A DNA stretch of 64,000 nt from Lentisphaerota bacterium (GTDB lineage: Bacteria; Verrucomicrobiota; Kiritimatiellia; UBA8416; JAIOPI01). The stretch covers positions 156,671 through 220,670 of the forward strand of contig JAIOPI010000021.1 in NCBI GenBank assembly GCA_021413965.1. The letters run 5' to 3'. The translations under genes and the position numbers were made by a program. Positions 35,036-44,308 of this stretch are shown one piece after another (position 1 is the stretch's first letter; each line of letters opens with the position of its first letter). The notes beneath the pieces were generated by a model that was given only the letters and a program-made list of their open reading frames with translations, searched no databases and was not told the origin of the DNA.

Positions 35036-35794
35036 CTAGAAGTGGTAGCGGACGCTGCCGCCGCCGGTGAGCGTGTCGTCGTCGGTGTCGAAGACGCTGA
35101 CGTGTGCGCCCATGGCGAAGTAGCGGGTCAGGTAGAGGTCCGCGCCGCCCACGATCCCGAAGACCTGCGAGGCTTCGAAATCGGTCTGCTGCGCCCCGTG
35201 GTCGATCTCACCGTCGATGTAGCTGATCTGCGGGCCGGCATAGAGCGCCACGACGAAGCGGTCATCGGCTGCGCGATCGGTGTACGTGTCCACCTCGACG
35301 ATTTCGTACGTGATCGGCAGCGCCAGCGACGCCTGCATCCAGTTGCACGAATCCGCATCGTAGGACGCCACTTCCGGCTGCAGGCGCAGCGTGACCCGGT
35401 CACCATTGAGGAGGGCCGGGTGGCGGATATTGTAGGCGGCCACGTTGATATTGGCCCCGGCGGAGAACTTGAGCGCGCTGCCTGAGTCGTCCTCTGCGTC
35501 ATCGAACGTGTTGTCGTCCGTGCCGCCGATGGTGATGAAGGCGGTGACGGCAGGGGTGACGTCATAGCCAAAGAAGGCGCCATAAGCGATGACGTCCAGT
35601 TCCACATCCGGACCGTCGTCCGGTTCGACCGTGCGGCCGATCTGCTCGACATCGGCACCCACGGTAACCTTCTGCAGCCAATCTGCCGGTGCGAGGTAAT
35701 CGGTGGACATGGTTCCCGGGAGGGACTGTCCCCAAGCCGCGGCGCCAAGCGACATCGCAAACAACGTGGCGAACAGCGCGTGTTGTGTCTTCAT
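35036..35794 (-). CDS. Outer-membrane beta-barrel-like protein
   Basis: 252 residues with a signal peptide (MKTQHALFATLFAMSLGAAAWGQ). The mature chain is acidic and strand rich (WLQKVTVGADVEQIGR; VIAYGAFFGYDVTPAVTAFI; LALPITYEIVEVDTYTD; AMGAHVSVFDTDDD) and ends GGGSVRYHF, with the terminal Phe of outer-membrane barrels. The ATG at 35794 is preferred to a GTG four codons upstream; AAGGAG is 11 nt before it. Convergent with the exported protein. The transported or bound substrate is unknown. Confidence 0.7.
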   Translation of the reverse strand: MKTQHALFATLFAMSLGAAAWGQSLPGTMSTDYLAPADWLQKVTVGADVEQIGRTVEPDDGPDVELDVIAYGAFFGYDVTPAVTAFITIGGTDDNTFDDAEDDSGSALKFSAGANINVAAYNIRHPALLNGDRVTLRLQPEVASYDADSCNWMQASLALPITYEIVEVDTYTDRAADDRFVVALYAGPQISYIDGEIDHGAQQTDFEASQVFGIVGGADLYLTRYFAMGAHVSVFDTDDDTLTGGGSVRYHF

Positions 35795-35851
35795 CTGGCC
35801 GAGCACTCCTTCACACTGAGCGGTTCAACATACCCCCGCAGCCAGCCCTTT

Positions 35852-37144
35852 TTATGGCTTTTTCCGGTGCAGGTCCACGGAATTCGCGGCAAGGGTTTTC
35901 TCCACCAACCGCAGGAAGGCCTGAATCGTCAGGCTCAAGCAGTCCTCGGGCGTATTTTCCTCCTTGCAGTGCGAGAGGCCGGGCGAGGATTGGGCAAACA
36001 TCATGACGACAGGCATGTGCGGAACCATTTCGGCGCTGTCATGCAGCGGGCCGGAGGGCAGGCGCGTGGCGTCGCCCGTGACCTCGCGCACCGCTTCTTC
36101 GCAGAGTTGCAGCAGCCTGGGGTTGAACGGCCGCGGTTCGATGGTCCAGAGCTTCTTCCACTCAACGGAGACCTGGTTATCCTGGGCGGCCTTGGCGGCG
36201 GCGGCCTTGGCGTCTGCCAGCATCTGCGCGAGTACAGTTGCGTCCAAGGCCCGTTGATCGATGGAGATGTCGCACGTGCCGGGCACGGCGGTGACAATGC
36301 AGGGCTCGACCTTGACGATGCCGCAGGTACAGACCACGTTGGCGCCGGGGGTGGAGTGGCGCAGCCCGATCTCGCGCACGGCCAGCGCGAACTGTGCGGC
36401 GGCCAGGAAGGCATCGCGCCGCATGGGGATGGGCGTCGAACCGGAGTGCGCCGCCTGTCCGGTGAAGCGCACCATGTGGCGCTCCACGCCGAACGTTCCC
36501 AGCACCACCCCGGTGGGTTTCTTCATCGACTCCAGCACGGGGCCCTGCTCGATGTGCAGCTCCAGGTAAGCCTTGGCCGGGATGCGCATCAGTTCCTGAT
36601 GCGCGTTCCGCATGGTGTCGAGATGGATGCCATTTTCCCTGAGGGCGTCGGGCAGCGTGATGCCTTGGCGATCCGTGAGTCCGCGCACGTCGTCGAGGGT
36701 CAACGTGCCGGCCGCCGCGGACGAGCCCATGAGACTGCGGCCGAAGCGCGCGCCTTCCTCGTCCGCCCAATCAACGAGCTTCAGCGTCACGGGTTGGTCG
36801 GTCTGCTGCGCATAGCGGCGCAGGGCCTCCAGGCCGGCCATGACGCCGAGGCAGCCGTCGAGCCAGCCGCCGTTGGGGACGGAGTCCAGATGGCTGGCCA
36901 CGAGGACGGCGTTGGGAGATTGGCCGGGGATGGTGACCCAATGGTTGCCGGCCGAATCGGCTTCGACCTTGGCGCCCAGATCCTTGGCGACCTTGTCCGC
37001 AAACCAGGTGCGGGCCTTGCGCCAGACGGGGCCCCAGGCGACACGCTGCGCGCCGTTGGCGTCGGAGGTCAATTCGGCGAGTTCGCGCAAGTCACGGATG
37101 ACGCGCTGTGCGCTTTCCGGCAGGGCGGGTGGTTGTGCGCTCAT
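35852..37144 (-). CDS. N-carbamoyl-beta-alanine / N-carbamoyl-amino-acid hydrolase (M20 family)
   Basis: 430 residues of the hydantoinase/carbamoylase branch of M20 peptidases. Metal ligands: SHLDSVPNGGWLDG (His/Asp), DEEGARFG (Glu pair), LELHIEQGPVLE (His) and a late SHCKEEN. It would cleave N-carbamoyl-beta-alanine or N-carbamoyl-beta-aminoisobutyrate to the beta-amino acid, CO2 and ammonia, the third step of reductive pyrimidine breakdown. It is divergent from the permease-led operon that encodes the other steps, which supports this substrate. ATG 37144 lies close to the -10, so the mRNA is nearly leaderless. Confidence 0.85.
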   Translation of the reverse strand: MSAQPPALPESAQRVIRDLRELAELTSDANGAQRVAWGPVWRKARTWFADKVAKDLGAKVEADSAGNHWVTIPGQSPNAVLVASHLDSVPNGGWLDGCLGVMAGLEALRRYAQQTDQPVTLKLVDWADEEGARFGRSLMGSSAAAGTLTLDDVRGLTDRQGITLPDALRENGIHLDTMRNAHQELMRIPAKAYLELHIEQGPVLESMKKPTGVVLGTFGVERHMVRFTGQAAHSGSTPIPMRRDAFLAAAQFALAVREIGLRHSTPGANVVCTCGIVKVEPCIVTAVPGTCDISIDQRALDATVLAQMLADAKAAAAKAAQDNQVSVEWKKLWTIEPRPFNPRLLQLCEEAVREVTGDATRLPSGPLHDSAEMVPHMPVVMMFAQSSPGLSHCKEENTPEDCLSLTIQAFLRLVEKTLAANSVDLHRKKP

Positions 37145-37154
37145 AACGTGATGC

Positions 37155-37183
37155 AGGATAGCGGACGTGCGCGAGATTGGCAA
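37155..37183 (-). promoter_or_regulatory. Promoter of the N-carbamoyl hydrolase gene, near-leaderless
   Basis: Minus strand: TTGCCA (37183-37178), 17-nt spacer, TATCCT (37160-37155), then 10 nt to ATG 37144. No Shine-Dalgarno sequence is present between them. Confidence 0.5.
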
Positions 37184-37307
37184 TTGTGCGGCAGAGATGG
37201 ATATGTGAACGGTTCGGCGGGACGCCTCGCCTCACCACCACCGACGGAATGACAAGGCTAATGCTCGAGCTGCTGCCGCGCCGCGGATGCACGAAGACGA
37301 ATTCGAA

Positions 37308-37336
37308 TTGACGGGCAGAAGGGGCACGCGCATCCT
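37308..37336 (+). promoter_or_regulatory. Candidate promoter of the pyrimidine catabolic operon
   Basis: TTGACG (37308-37313), 17-nt spacer, CATCCT (37331-37336), 23 nt before the ATG at 37360. The -35 is good, the -10 moderate. The 215-nt divergent gap shows no convincing operator apart from the small GAATTC-centred symmetry near 37300. Confidence 0.35.
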
Positions 37337-37359
37337 TTCCCGTTCAGGGGGGTAGGATT

Positions 37360-38865
37360 ATGGGGGAGGCCATTTCGCGCGATCTGACGCCCGACGAACG
37401 GTCCCGGATCCAGGCACACCCGTCGTATAATGCCGACATCGCCCCGACGAGCCGCGCCCAGCGGACGTGGAATGTGTGGCACATTGCGGCGCTGTGGGTG
37501 GGGATGGCCGTGTGCATTCCGACCTACACGCTCGCGGCGGGCCTGATCACGCAGGGCATGAACTGGTGGGAGGCCAATCTCACCGTGGCCCTCGGCAACA
37601 CGATCGTGTTGATCCCCATGATTCTCAACGCCCACGCCGGGGCGAAGTACGGCATTCCGTTCCCTGTCTTCGCGCGGGCTTCGTTCGGTGTGCTGGGCTC
37701 GAACGTGCCGGCGCTACTGCGCGCGCTTGTAGCCTGCGGCTGGTTCGGCATCCAGGCTTGGATCGGCGGATGGGCCATCTATCAACTCCTGCGCGTCATC
37801 TTCCCGGGCCTGCCACCCGGCAATCCCACGGCGCACTGGCCGGGCGCCCTGCCCTTCGCGTGTTTTCTCTTCTTCTGGGCGATCAACGTCTATTTCATCT
37901 GGAAGGGCACGGAATCCATCAAGTGGATGGAGACGCTGGCCGCGCCGTTCCTCATCCTGTCGGGGCTGCTGCTGCTGGGCTGGGCCCACTCCCGTGCCGG
38001 CGGCTGGGGCCCCATGCTGTCCCAGCCCGATCAATTTGACAGCGCCGGCAGTTTCCTCAACGTCTTCTTCCCGGGGCTGACCGCCATGGTCGGCTACTGG
38101 GCCACGCTTTCGCTGAACATTCCGGACTTCACGCGCTACGCCCGCAGCCAGCGCGACCAGGTTCTTGGCCAGCTCATCGGCCTGCCCACGACGATGACGC
38201 TGTTCGCCTTCATCGGTACGGCGGTGACCAGCGCCACGCTCGTCATCTTTGGCGAAGCCATCTGGGATCCGGTGATGCTGGTGAGCAGGATCGGCAGCCC
38301 CGGTCTCGTGATCGTGGCGATGCTCGTGCTGTCCGTCGCCACGCTATCCACCAACATCGCCGCGAACGTGGTCTCGCCGGCGAACGATTTTTCCAACCTG
38401 GCCCCGCGGTTCGTGTCGTTCAAGACAGGCGGCTTGATCACGGCGGCCATCGGCATCCTGATCATGCCCTGGCGCCTGTACGCGAACCCGGAGGGCTACA
38501 TCTTCACGTGGCTGATCGGCTATTCGGCGCTGCTGGGGCCGATCGGCGGCGTGCTGATTTGCGACTATTTCCTGGTGCGCGGCACGCATCTCGAGGTGGC
38601 GGAGTTGTTCCGCACGGACGGCATCTATCATTACCAGGGCGGCTTCAACCTGCGCGCGATCGCCGCACTCCTGCTGGCCATTGCCCCCAACGTGCCCGGC
38701 TTTCTTGGCACGATCGGCGCCTGCGAGGTCGGGCTGCCGTGGATGACGCTTTACCACTACGCGTGGTTCATCGGGTTCATCATCGCCGTGGTGGTGTACT
38801 ACGTCCTGATGATGGGGCACGTTCAACAACCGGCAACGTCAGGCCGCATCCCGATCGGTGAATAA
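37360..38865 (+). CDS. NCS1-family nucleobase/hydantoin permease
   Basis: 501 residues, about 12 transmembrane helices. The NCS1 signature is clear: a cytoplasmic N-terminus ending TSRAQRTWNVWHIAALWVGM, then PTYTLAAGLITQGMNWWEAN, LGNTIVLIPMILNAHAG and FARASFGVLGSNVPALLRAL. Family members import cytosine, uracil, allantoin or hydantoins with Na+ or H+. As first gene of the operon it most likely imports uracil and/or thymine, or the dihydro forms. Followed 9 nt later by the aminotransferase. Confidence 0.85.
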   Translation: MGEAISRDLTPDERSRIQAHPSYNADIAPTSRAQRTWNVWHIAALWVGMAVCIPTYTLAAGLITQGMNWWEANLTVALGNTIVLIPMILNAHAGAKYGIPFPVFARASFGVLGSNVPALLRALVACGWFGIQAWIGGWAIYQLLRVIFPGLPPGNPTAHWPGALPFACFLFFWAINVYFIWKGTESIKWMETLAAPFLILSGLLLLGWAHSRAGGWGPMLSQPDQFDSAGSFLNVFFPGLTAMVGYWATLSLNIPDFTRYARSQRDQVLGQLIGLPTTMTLFAFIGTAVTSATLVIFGEAIWDPVMLVSRIGSPGLVIVAMLVLSVATLSTNIAANVVSPANDFSNLAPRFVSFKTGGLITAAIGILIMPWRLYANPEGYIFTWLIGYSALLGPIGGVLICDYFLVRGTHLEVAELFRTDGIYHYQGGFNLRAIAALLLAIAPNVPGFLGTIGACEVGLPWMTLYHYAWFIGFIIAVVVYYVLMMGHVQQPATSGRIPIGE

Positions 38866-38874
38866 GGAGTCTGT

Positions 38875-40239
38875 ATGACGACCACAAGTTCCGCGGCCAA
38901 CGCGCGGCCGACGTTGCCACCCTGCGCGCACCAGCCCAAGCCGTATCGGGGCCCGTCCTATGAGGCCGTGCTCGCCCAGCGCCGGCAATACGTCAATCCC
39001 GGTATCTTCCTCTACTACAAGCGCCCGATCATGGTGGTCGAGGGGGCGATGCAGTACGTGTGGGACGAGACGGGCCGCCGCTACCTTGACGCCTTCGGCG
39101 GCATCGTCACCGTCAGCGTCGGGCACTGCCACCCGGAGGTCACGCACGCGGCCACCGCGCAGCTCAGCACCATCGCCCACACGACGACGATCTACCTGAA
39201 CCCCGTGCTGGGCGATTACGCGGCTGCCCTGGCGGCCAAGATGCCCGGCGACTTGAAGTGCGTCTACTTCGTCAACTCCGGCTCGGAAGCCAACGACCTG
39301 GCCATGCTCATGGCGCGCCTGTCCACCGGCAACTACGACCTCATCGCCCTGCGCAACGGCTACCACGGCGGCGTCGCGTCGGCCATGGCGTTGACCGCGC
39401 ACGGCACGTGGAAGTTCAACTACCCGCACGCGTTCGGCGTGCACCATGCGCTGGCGCCCGACACCTACCGCGGCCCCTGGGGGCGGAACGATCCGGACGC
39501 GGGGCGCAAGTATGCGGGCGACATCCAGGACCTCATCCGCACCGCGACCCCGGGCAAGGTGGCAGGCTTCTTTGCGGAATCGATCCAGGGCGTTGGCGGC
39601 GTGGTCGTGTTCCCGGACGGGTACCTGCGCGAGGCCTACCGGATCGTGCGCGAGGCCGGCGGCGTGTGCGTGGCGGACGAGGTGCAGGCCGGCTTCGGGC
39701 GCACGGGCACGCACTACTGGGGCTTTGAATCGCAGGGCGTGATTCCGGATATCGTCACGATGGCCAAGAGCATCGGCAACGGGGCCCCGCTGGCCGCGGT
39801 GGTGACGACGCCCCGGATCGCCCAGACCCTGACGTCGCGCATTCACTTCAACACGTTCGGCGGCAATCCCGTGTCCTGCGCCATCGGCAAGGCCGTGCTC
39901 GATGTGATTGACCGCGATGGCCTGCAGGCGCGCGCGCTCGAGCTGGGGAATCACCTGCTGGCCGGCCTGCGGCGGCTGATGGACAAGCATCCGGCGATCG
40001 GCGACGTGCGCGGCAGCGGCCTGATGATTGGCGTGGAGCTCGTGAAGGACCGGGCCACCAAGGAGCCGGCGAAGGAGCTCACGGCGCAGGTTTTCGAACG
40101 GGTGAAGGAGTTGGGTGCGCTGATTGGCAAGGGCGGCCTGACCGGCAATATCCTGCGCATCACGCCGCCCATGTGCATCACCCGGGCGGACGTGGACTTC
40201 CTGCTGGAGGTGCTGGACCTGGCGCTGGGGGAAGCATGA
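38875..40239 (+). CDS. Class III aminotransferase (AGXT2-like, beta-alanine/beta-aminoisobutyrate:pyruvate)
   Basis: 454 residues, PLP-dependent. Class III blocks: [43 protein letters not shown] (Asp contacting the PLP ring) and [16 protein letters not shown] with the Schiff-base Lys. Closest in character to alanine-glyoxylate aminotransferase 2. In this operon the likely amino donors are beta-alanine and beta-aminoisobutyrate, yielding malonate or methylmalonate semialdehyde. AAGGAG precedes the ATG; the end overlaps alanine dehydrogenase by 4 nt (ATGA), so tight coupling is likely. Confidence 0.85.
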   Translation: MTTTSSAANARPTLPPCAHQPKPYRGPSYEAVLAQRRQYVNPGIFLYYKRPIMVVEGAMQYVWDETGRRYLDAFGGIVTVSVGHCHPEVTHAATAQLSTIAHTTTIYLNPVLGDYAAALAAKMPGDLKCVYFVNSGSEANDLAMLMARLSTGNYDLIALRNGYHGGVASAMALTAHGTWKFNYPHAFGVHHALAPDTYRGPWGRNDPDAGRKYAGDIQDLIRTATPGKVAGFFAESIQGVGGVVVFPDGYLREAYRIVREAGGVCVADEVQAGFGRTGTHYWGFESQGVIPDIVTMAKSIGNGAPLAAVVTTPRIAQTLTSRIHFNTFGGNPVSCAIGKAVLDVIDRDGLQARALELGNHLLAGLRRLMDKHPAIGDVRGSGLMIGVELVKDRATKEPAKELTAQVFERVKELGALIGKGGLTGNILRITPPMCITRADVDFLLEVLDLALGEA

Positions 40240-41336
40240 AGATCGGCGTGCCCAAAGAGACAAAGATCAAGGAGAACCGCGTGGCCTGCACGCCGGCGGG
40301 GGTGCGCATGCTGGTGCACGCCGGGCATGACGTGTGCGTGCAGCGCGGCGCGGGCGAGGGCAGCGGGTTCGCCGATGACCAGTACGCCCAGTGCGGCGCG
40401 ACCCTCGTGCCCGCGGCGGCGGACGCCTGGTCGTGCGAGCTCGTCATCAAGGTGAAAGAGCCGACGGCCGCCGAGTTCGGCTTCCTGCGGCCCGGGTTGC
40501 TGCTGTTCACGTACCTGCATCTCGCGGCGGAAAGGGCGCTGACCGACGCGCTGGCGCGCAGCCGCACCACGGGGATCGCCTACGAGACCGTGCAGATCGG
40601 GCGGCGCCTGCCGCTGCTGGAGCCGATGAGCGAGATCGCGGGCCGCATGAGTGCCATCATCGGCGCCTACTACCTGAGCAAGGCCCAGGGCGGCAAGGGC
40701 GTGCTGTTGGGCGGCGTGCCCGGCGTGCTCCCGGGCAACGTGCTCATCATCGGCGGCGGAACGGCCGGCATCAACGCCGGGCGCGTGGCCGCCGGCGTGG
40801 GCGCCGAGGTGACGATCCTGGAAGTCGACGTCCAGCAGATGCGCTTCCTTGACATCAGCCTGCACGGCGCGGCGCATACGTTGTACTCCAACGAACAGAA
40901 CCTCCTCGAGACGCTGCCCGGCGTGGACCTTCTGATCGGGGCGGTGCTGGTGCCGGGGGCGCGGGCACCCAAGTTGATCACGCGCAAGATGCTGCAGGTG
41001 ATGAAGCCCGGTGCGGTGTTCGTGGACATCGCCATCGACCAGGGAGGCTGCGCCGAGACCTCCCGGCCGACGACGCACGAAAATCCGATCTTTGTCGACG
41101 AGGACACGATTCACTATTGTGTCACGAACATGCCTGGCGCCTACGCCCGCACGGCGACGCAGGCGCTGACGAATGCGACCATTCCGTATGCGCTCAAGAT
41201 CGCCAACCTCGGGCTGGCGGAAGCGATGCGCCAGGTGCCGGAATTGCGACTGGGCCTGAACACGCACGCCGGCGCGGTCACCTACAAGGCCGTCGCGGAC
41301 GCGCACGGCATTCCCTTTGAGGAGGCGACCTTTTAG
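40236..41336 (+). CDS. ald: Alanine dehydrogenase
   Basis: 366 residues. Recognisable from [58 protein letters not shown] and the nucleotide-binding VLIIGGGTAGINAGRVAAGV. It oxidises L-alanine to pyruvate and ammonia with NAD+. Its 4-nt overlap with the aminotransferase suggests that it regenerates pyruvate from the alanine formed there and releases the amino nitrogen as ammonia. A hairpin follows at 41348-41365. Confidence 0.9.
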   Translation: MKIGVPKETKIKENRVACTPAGVRMLVHAGHDVCVQRGAGEGSGFADDQYAQCGATLVPAAADAWSCELVIKVKEPTAAEFGFLRPGLLLFTYLHLAAERALTDALARSRTTGIAYETVQIGRRLPLLEPMSEIAGRMSAIIGAYYLSKAQGGKGVLLGGVPGVLPGNVLIIGGGTAGINAGRVAAGVGAEVTILEVDVQQMRFLDISLHGAAHTLYSNEQNLLETLPGVDLLIGAVLVPGARAPKLITRKMLQVMKPGAVFVDIAIDQGGCAETSRPTTHENPIFVDEDTIHYCVTNMPGAYARTATQALTNATIPYALKIANLGLAEAMRQVPELRLGLNTHAGAVTYKAVADAHGIPFEEATF

Positions 41337-41347
41337 AAACGGATCAG

Positions 41348-41365
41348 AGGGGGCGCTTGCCCCCT
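41348..41365. other. Intra-operon hairpin
   Basis: AGGGGGC, loop GCTT, GCCCCCT: a perfect 7-bp GC stem between alanine dehydrogenase and PreT. No T tract follows, so partial attenuation or an mRNA-processing end is more likely than full termination. Confidence 0.4.
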
Positions 41366-41396
41366 GACGCTGAACGCCGAACCCCGGGACCGTTCC

Positions 41397-42872
41397 ATGA
41401 GCCTGACACCACGACTGACCGCCGAGCAAGCCAAGGCCAGCATGGCCGAGATCGAGCCTGCCTACACGCGCCAGGAGGCGCAGGTGGAGGCGGACCGCTG
41501 CCTGTACTGTTTCGATGCGCCCTGCATCATGGCGTGCCCCACGGGCATCGATGTTCCCGCCTTCATCAAGAAGATCGCCACGGGCAACATGGCGGGCGCC
41601 GGGCGCGTGATCTTCGAGGCGAATCCGCTCGGCGCGAGCTGCGCGCGCGTCTGCCCGACCTCGGCGCTGTGCGAAGGCGCCTGCGTGATGCTCGACCGCG
41701 ACCAGAAGCCGATCAAGATCGGCCGCCTGCAGCGCACGGCCACCGATCACATCCTCAGCACCAAGCAGCGCGTCCTGCACGCCCCCGCCCGCGCATCCGG
41801 CAAGCGGGTCGCGGTGATCGGCGCGGGGCCGGCGGGGCTGGGATGTGCCGCCGAGCTGGCCCGTCTCGGGCACGCGGTCGTCGTGTTCGACAAGAAGCCC
41901 AAACCTGGCGGCCTTAACACGTATGGGATCGCCTACTACAAGCTCACGCCGGCGGTCAGCCTGGGGGAAATCAAGCTGATCGAAGACCTGGGCGTTGAAT
42001 TCCGCTGCGGCACCGAGGTCGGGGCCGACGTGACCGTGAAGCAGCTCGAGAAGGATGTCGATGCGATCTTCGTCGCCGTTGGTCTTGGGCGGACGTACGC
42101 GCTGAAAATTCCGGGCGAGGACCTGCCGGAGGTTGTCGAGGCGCTGGATTTCATCGAGCAGATTCATACCAAACCGCTGCACCGCGTGCCGGTGGGCGCG
42201 CGCGTGGCGGTCATCGGCTGCGGCAACACCGCGATCGATGCCGTGACCCAGGCCAAGCGCCTGGGGGCGGAGCATGCGGTTATCGTGTACCGGCGCGGCG
42301 CGGCCGACATGCCGGCCTATCCGTACGAATACGAACTGGCCAAGCGCGACGGCTGCGAGTTCATGTTCAACACGCTTCCGGTGGCGGTTGAAAGTCACAA
42401 GGGCCATGTCGCCGGCCTGAAGCTGGCGCGCACCCGGGTGGATCCAGAGGGGAAGGTTGCGGTCATTCCGGGGAGCGAGTGCGTGGTGCCGTTTGATATG
42501 GTCATCAAGGCGCTTGGCCAGGAGCCACAGGCCGGCCTGCTGAAGACGCTGTTCCCCAAGATGAAACTCACGAAGGCCGGCACCATCGCTCGCAAGGCCG
42601 ACGGCCAGACCAGCATCCCGCACGTGTTCTGCGGCGGCGATGCCGCCAACGGCGGGCGCGAAGTGGTCAACGCGGTGGCCGAGGGCAAGAAGGCCGCGCG
42701 CGCCATGCACCGCTTCCTGGGCGGCCAGCCCGTGGAGGGCCCCGTGCAGGCGACGCGCATGGGCGTCAGGGGCAAGCCGATGGGTTCTGGATTCGACCGG
42801 CCTGTTCGCGTGCCGGAATTGGAAGCGGAATATCGAGCCAAAGAGGGGACGCCCACCGCCGCCACGACATAA
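41397..42872 (+). CDS. preT: NAD-dependent dihydropyrimidine dehydrogenase, PreT subunit
   Basis: 491 residues. N-terminal Fe-S cysteines: CLYCFDAPCIMACPTGID and CARVCPTSALCEGACV; then an FAD-binding AVIGAGPAGLGCAAELARLG (~136) and an NAD-binding AVIGCGNTAIDAVTQAKRLG (~272). The subunit takes electrons from or to NADH and passes them to PreA. Together they reduce uracil and thymine to the 5,6-dihydro forms. Gene order preT-preA with 104 nt between matches other bacteria. Confidence 0.9.
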   Translation: MSLTPRLTAEQAKASMAEIEPAYTRQEAQVEADRCLYCFDAPCIMACPTGIDVPAFIKKIATGNMAGAGRVIFEANPLGASCARVCPTSALCEGACVMLDRDQKPIKIGRLQRTATDHILSTKQRVLHAPARASGKRVAVIGAGPAGLGCAAELARLGHAVVVFDKKPKPGGLNTYGIAYYKLTPAVSLGEIKLIEDLGVEFRCGTEVGADVTVKQLEKDVDAIFVAVGLGRTYALKIPGEDLPEVVEALDFIEQIHTKPLHRVPVGARVAVIGCGNTAIDAVTQAKRLGAEHAVIVYRRGAADMPAYPYEYELAKRDGCEFMFNTLPVAVESHKGHVAGLKLARTRVDPEGKVAVIPGSECVVPFDMVIKALGQEPQAGLLKTLFPKMKLTKAGTIARKADGQTSIPHVFCGGDAANGGREVVNAVAEGKKAARAMHRFLGGQPVEGPVQATRMGVRGKPMGSGFDRPVRVPELEAEYRAKEGTPTAATT

Positions 42873-42976
42873 CCCGACCGATACTTGCCACCCCATCCGT
42901 CGCCCAGTCGGGCGAGTGGAAGGGAGAGGCGAGGATTGGCTTCAGCGCGCGACGACCGGGAGAGGAGAACGCAACC

Positions 42977-44287
42977 ATGGCTGACTTATCCATCAATCTG
43001 GCGGGGATCAAGTCCCCGAATCCATTCTGGGTGGCTTCGGCGCCGCCGTCGAACACGGCGTACCAGTGCCACCGCGCGTTTGAGGCGGGGTGGGGCGGGG
43101 TGGTCTGGAAGACGATTGGCGATCCCATCGTCAACGTGAGCTCGCGCTACTCGGCGATCCACTCCGGCACCAGCCGGATGGTGGGCTTCAACAACATCGA
43201 ACTGATCAGCGACCGCTCGCCGGAGACGAACTTCCGCGAGATCCGCGACTGCAAGCGCGCCTGGCCGGACCGCGCGCTGGTGGCCTCGCTGATGACGGAC
43301 ACGCGGGAGCACTGGCACGACTACCTGAAGCGCTCGGCGGACGCGGGCGCCGACGGCGTGGAACTGAACTTCGGCTGCCCGCACGGCATGTGCGAGCGCG
43401 GCATGGGCTCGGCCGTGGGGCAGAACCCCGAGGTCATCGAGACGATCGTGAGCTGGGTCATGGAGGTCGCCGAGATCCCCGTCATCGTCAAGTTGACGCC
43501 GAACATCACGAGCATCGTGCATGCGGCTCGCGCGGCCCGCAAGGGCGGCGCCAACGCCATTTCGCTGATCAACACGATCAACAGCATCACGCAGGTGAAC
43601 CTGGAGACGTTCTGCCCGGAGCCCTACGTGGCCGGGAAGAGCACGCACGGGGGCTACTGCGGCCCGGCGGTGAAGCCGATCGCGCTGAACATGGTGCACG
43701 AGTGCGCGGCGGATCCGGGGGTGGGCATCCCCATCTCCGGCATTGGCGGCATCAGCAACTGGCGCGACGCCGCCGAGTTCATCGCGCTGGGCTCCACCGG
43801 CGTGCAGGTGTGCACGGCGATCATGCATTACGGCTTCCGCATCGTGGAGGACATGATCGACGGGCTCAGCGCCTATCTCGATGGCAAGGGGATGGCCTCC
43901 GTCAACGAGTTGTGCGGGCGCGCCGTGCACAGCATCAACAAGTGGGAGACGCTCAACCTCAACTACAAGCGTGTCGCGAGCATTGACTACGACACCTGCA
44001 TCGGCTGCAATCTCTGCTACATTGCGTGTGAGGACGGGGCGCACCAGGCGATCGATCTCGTGCCGTCGACTGGCAGGGGCCTCGGGCCGGGGCGGCTTCC
44101 CGGGAAGCCCGTGCCGCAGATCAACGAGGAGCACTGCGTGGGCTGCAACCTGTGCTCCATCGTTTGCCCGGTGGAGGCGTGCCTGACCATGGTTGATCGC
44201 GACACAGGCAAGCCGCCGATGAGCTGGCAGCAATACCAGGAGCGGCTGGCGAACGGCGAGATGGCTCCGATTCCGGCGCATCCGTAG
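42977..44287 (+). CDS. preA: NAD-dependent dihydropyrimidine dehydrogenase, PreA subunit
   Basis: 436 residues. An FMN-binding TIM barrel like dihydroorotate dehydrogenase (NPFWVASAPPSNTAYQC; VELNFGCPHGMCERGMGSA; IVKLTPNIT; ISGIGGISNWRDAAEFIALG; VQVCTAIM) is followed by two [4Fe-4S] motifs, CIGCNLCYIACEDGA (~340) and CVGCNLCSIVCPVEAC (~385). Reduces uracil/thymine with PreT. In mammalian DPD the equivalent of GSAVGQ has Cys in the Val position; I believe bacterial PreA proteins commonly differ there, so I do not read this as loss of function. GGAG precedes the ATG. Confidence 0.9.
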   Translation: MADLSINLAGIKSPNPFWVASAPPSNTAYQCHRAFEAGWGGVVWKTIGDPIVNVSSRYSAIHSGTSRMVGFNNIELISDRSPETNFREIRDCKRAWPDRALVASLMTDTREHWHDYLKRSADAGADGVELNFGCPHGMCERGMGSAVGQNPEVIETIVSWVMEVAEIPVIVKLTPNITSIVHAARAARKGGANAISLINTINSITQVNLETFCPEPYVAGKSTHGGYCGPAVKPIALNMVHECAADPGVGIPISGIGGISNWRDAAEFIALGSTGVQVCTAIMHYGFRIVEDMIDGLSAYLDGKGMASVNELCGRAVHSINKWETLNLNYKRVASIDYDTCIGCNLCYIACEDGAHQAIDLVPSTGRGLGPGRLPGKPVPQINEEHCVGCNLCSIVCPVEACLTMVDRDTGKPPMSWQQYQERLANGEMAPIPAHP

Positions 44288-44308
44288 GCGGGGGGAGGCT
44301 GACAAACC

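Noticed and set aside
39951..42896. A 981-codon frame antisense to the aminotransferase, Ald and PreT genes
   Set aside because: Same kind of GC-driven shadow; the plus-strand proteins carry complete catalytic motifs.
42977..44287. PreA considered inactive because the DPD catalytic Cys position holds Val (GSAVGQ)
   Set aside because: I recall the same change in bacterial PreA proteins, and all other motifs are intact; an alignment would be needed to claim loss.
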